DNA of 14,918 nt from assembly GCA_964612425.1 (NCBI GenBank), contig CAZTDX010000076.1, positions 1-14,918 of the forward strand. The letters run 5' to 3'. This stretch comes from CAUJGP01 sp964612425. GTDB taxonomy: Bacteria > Bdellovibrionota > Bdellovibrionia > Bdellovibrionales > Bdellovibrionaceae. This document shows, piece by piece, positions 13,619 to 14,918 of this stretch. The notes beneath the pieces are model-generated. The model made no database searches. It was not told the origin of the DNA and worked only from the letters and a program-made list of their open reading frames with translations. How positions within the stretch are numbered: the first letter of the stretch is position 1; each line of letters starts with the position of its first letter. The position numbers were made by a program, and so were the translations under genes.

Positions 13619-14863
13619 GTGAAATATTCTTACTACATTGCATTTATTCTAATTTTGTTCATTATTAGAATTCCGACCCTATATGCCGAACCTAAATACA
13701 CATTAGGAGAACAAAGATATTTAGATTCACTCGAGGAAGGTCAAGTTGTCAGTCTATTTAATTATCCAGGATATAACTGGAAAACATGTCAAGAAGATAA
13801 AGACTGCAAAGCAGACGGTTGGCTAAATAGGGACGCAAAAGTTTGGATTATAAATGGGGCACCAGAAAGAATTGTAGAAGTTGAAGACTTATTTACGGGT
13901 GAAAGAAAAAAAGTAGGCTATACTTATATTGCCACCAGCTATACGGCAGTTAAAGATGGTAAATCTTATCCTCAAAATAAGGTTGGCTGGATAGAAACTG
14001 CCTATTTATCAAAAGAAAAGCATGACCCCTTTTATCAGTCTATTCCAAAACCTGAAACAAATAAAGAACCTTGTCCTAATAAACCAATACCAACTCAACT
14101 AGATAAAATAAACCCCACAAATGATCCTTCAATAAAACACGAAGACAGTGTAATTAAATTCGCTAATGTAATCCAAAATCATGTCGGAAAGTGTGCCTTT
14201 AATCCAAAAAAAATGCCAAAGTTCACTGGAGATACGCCCTTTGATAAATATGTACTACCAGATCTTCCTCCCAAAATAGAATTGCCTGGAGGAAGCGTAC
14301 TTAGTAAATCACAAATCATTGATATCGATGCTATGGCTAGAGTTTTATATGGCGAAATGAATCGCTGTTATAAACACGGATTGCAATACCCAATGGCCAT
14401 TGCAAAAGTTGCTCTCAACAGAGTCGATGAAATTGAACAAAAAACCGTAAACAAATCAAAATATATAACTGGACCTCATCACAACTCCAAAAGTGACTTG
14501 GCAAAAGCACTCACGTCATCAAGTCAATTTAGATTTTGGCTTACAAATAAGCCCACCTTGAAGCAAGCACTCTGCCCTCCAGCTCCTAATACAAAAATAT
14601 TCTACAATGGCAATCCGCCGTCACCAACAGAAAGAGATATTTGGACTAATACTATTCGAATTGCAACAGAAGCAGTGCTTTTTCCAGATAAATTTAAAAT
14701 GCGTACAGAGAAAATCACTGCAACTAATTTTACTTCTGAGGATCAATTTTACGATTTCATTCCAGAAAGTGCAAACATTGAAGGTCGAGCAATTTCAGAA
14801 AAAAGCTGTGTGAGACTTTGGCTTCCTCCACCTGAAAAAACAGCGTCTGCAAAGAAAAAATAG
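13619..14863 (+). CDS. Secreted SleB-like (Hydrolase_2) putative cell-wall hydrolase
   Basis: A 414-residue exported protein. A signal peptide (hydrophobic 5-17) is probably cut after LYA (23). Residues 28-135 form a Cys-containing beta-rich region reminiscent of an SH3-like module, ending KVGWIETAYL. A Pro/Asn/Lys-rich linker follows to about 175. Residues 235-320 resemble the SleB/Hydrolase_2 lytic-transglycosylase core: MARVLYGEM (239-247, putative catalytic Glu246), IAKVALNRVDEI (261-272), SSQFRFW (301-307) and TEAVLF near 350. Canonical SleB has a short GEARGEPYEGQ-type turn; here it is a different CYKHGLQYP segment, and about 25 extra residues lie before the QF motif. The start is GTG without a clear ribosome site, chosen because it alone gives the signal peptide. 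A polar tail ends in AKKK. Substrate is presumed peptidoglycan. Confidence 0.7.
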   Translation: MKYSYYIAFILILFIIRIPTLYAEPKYTLGEQRYLDSLEEGQVVSLFNYPGYNWKTCQEDKDCKADGWLNRDAKVWIINGAPERIVEVEDLFTGERKKVGYTYIATSYTAVKDGKSYPQNKVGWIETAYLSKEKHDPFYQSIPKPETNKEPCPNKPIPTQLDKINPTNDPSIKHEDSVIKFANVIQNHVGKCAFNPKKMPKFTGDTPFDKYVLPDLPPKIELPGGSVLSKSQIIDIDAMARVLYGEMNRCYKHGLQYPMAIAKVALNRVDEIEQKTVNKSKYITGPHHNSKSDLAKALTSSSQFRFWLTNKPTLKQALCPPAPNTKIFYNGNPPSPTERDIWTNTIRIATEAVLFPDKFKMRTEKITATNFTSEDQFYDFIPESANIEGRAISEKSCVRLWLPPPEKTASAKKK

Positions 14864-14918
14864 ACTAAATAGAGTCAGTTCGGAAATTTAATTAAGATAT
14901 TTCCTATTTTATTGAACT

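Noticed and set aside
1..14918. CRISPR array, insertion sequence, prophage or integration site
   Set aside because: No regularly spaced repeats, transposase, integrase or phage genes; the tRNA-Gly is intact and not followed by a partial tRNA repeat or integrase.

Overview
The window (about 40% GC by eye) looks like chromosomal DNA from a Bdellovibrionota/deltaproteobacterial-type Gram-negative bacterium. This is inferred from the run ftsH-cdaA-cdaR-glmM-pdxJ-tsaE next to tilS, from a small zinc-ribbon protein and a phasin-like protein that I associate with this part of the bacterial tree, from a PilZ protein and from secreted lytic enzymes. The AT bias argues against a Bdellovibrio bacteriovorus-type genome (about 50% GC) and fits a lower-GC relative. 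No rRNA, CRISPR array, insertion sequence or phage gene was seen. Nearly all genes are on the minus strand.

Layout. (1) 1-607: a short lipoprotein gene that looks like the cut-off N-terminus of a DUF2334-type protein, behind a very good sigma-54 promoter match with a 29-bp dyad upstream. (2) 608-6536, minus: ftsH, cdaA, cdaR, glmM, pdxJ, tsaE, a tight cluster joining membrane proteolysis, c-di-AMP synthesis, cell-wall precursor synthesis, vitamin B6 synthesis and the t6A tRNA modification. (3) 6738-8915, minus: tilS (tRNA-Ile lysidine synthase) with its own terminator and promoter, then a secreted cyanophycinase-like S51 peptidase. (4) 9197-12593, minus: an apparent six-gene operon in transcription order PilZ protein, YbgC-like thioesterase, class II fructose-1,6-bisphosphatase (glpX), zinc-ribbon protein, SRPBCC/COQ10-like protein, phasin-like protein. 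(5) 12594-12801: divergent control region in which the pilZ and pgsA promoters share an overlapping -10 element. (6) 12802-14863, plus: pgsA, tRNA-Gly(GCC), and a secreted SleB-like putative cell-wall hydrolase.

How the genes fit together. CdaA, CdaR and GlmM form the known module that couples c-di-AMP to peptidoglycan precursor supply. PgsA makes phosphatidylglycerol, and the secreted hydrolases could act on the cell's own wall or on foreign polymers. Both cyclic dinucleotide worlds appear: c-di-AMP synthesis (CdaA) and c-di-GMP sensing (PilZ). I found no clearly new multi-gene system. The best leads are regulatory or RNA details: the sigma-54 promoter with a possible enhancer dyad, the shared -10 divergent promoter, the nested stem-loop leader of pgsA, and a tRNA-Gly carrying a compensatory A19-U56 pair in place of the near-universal G19-C56.
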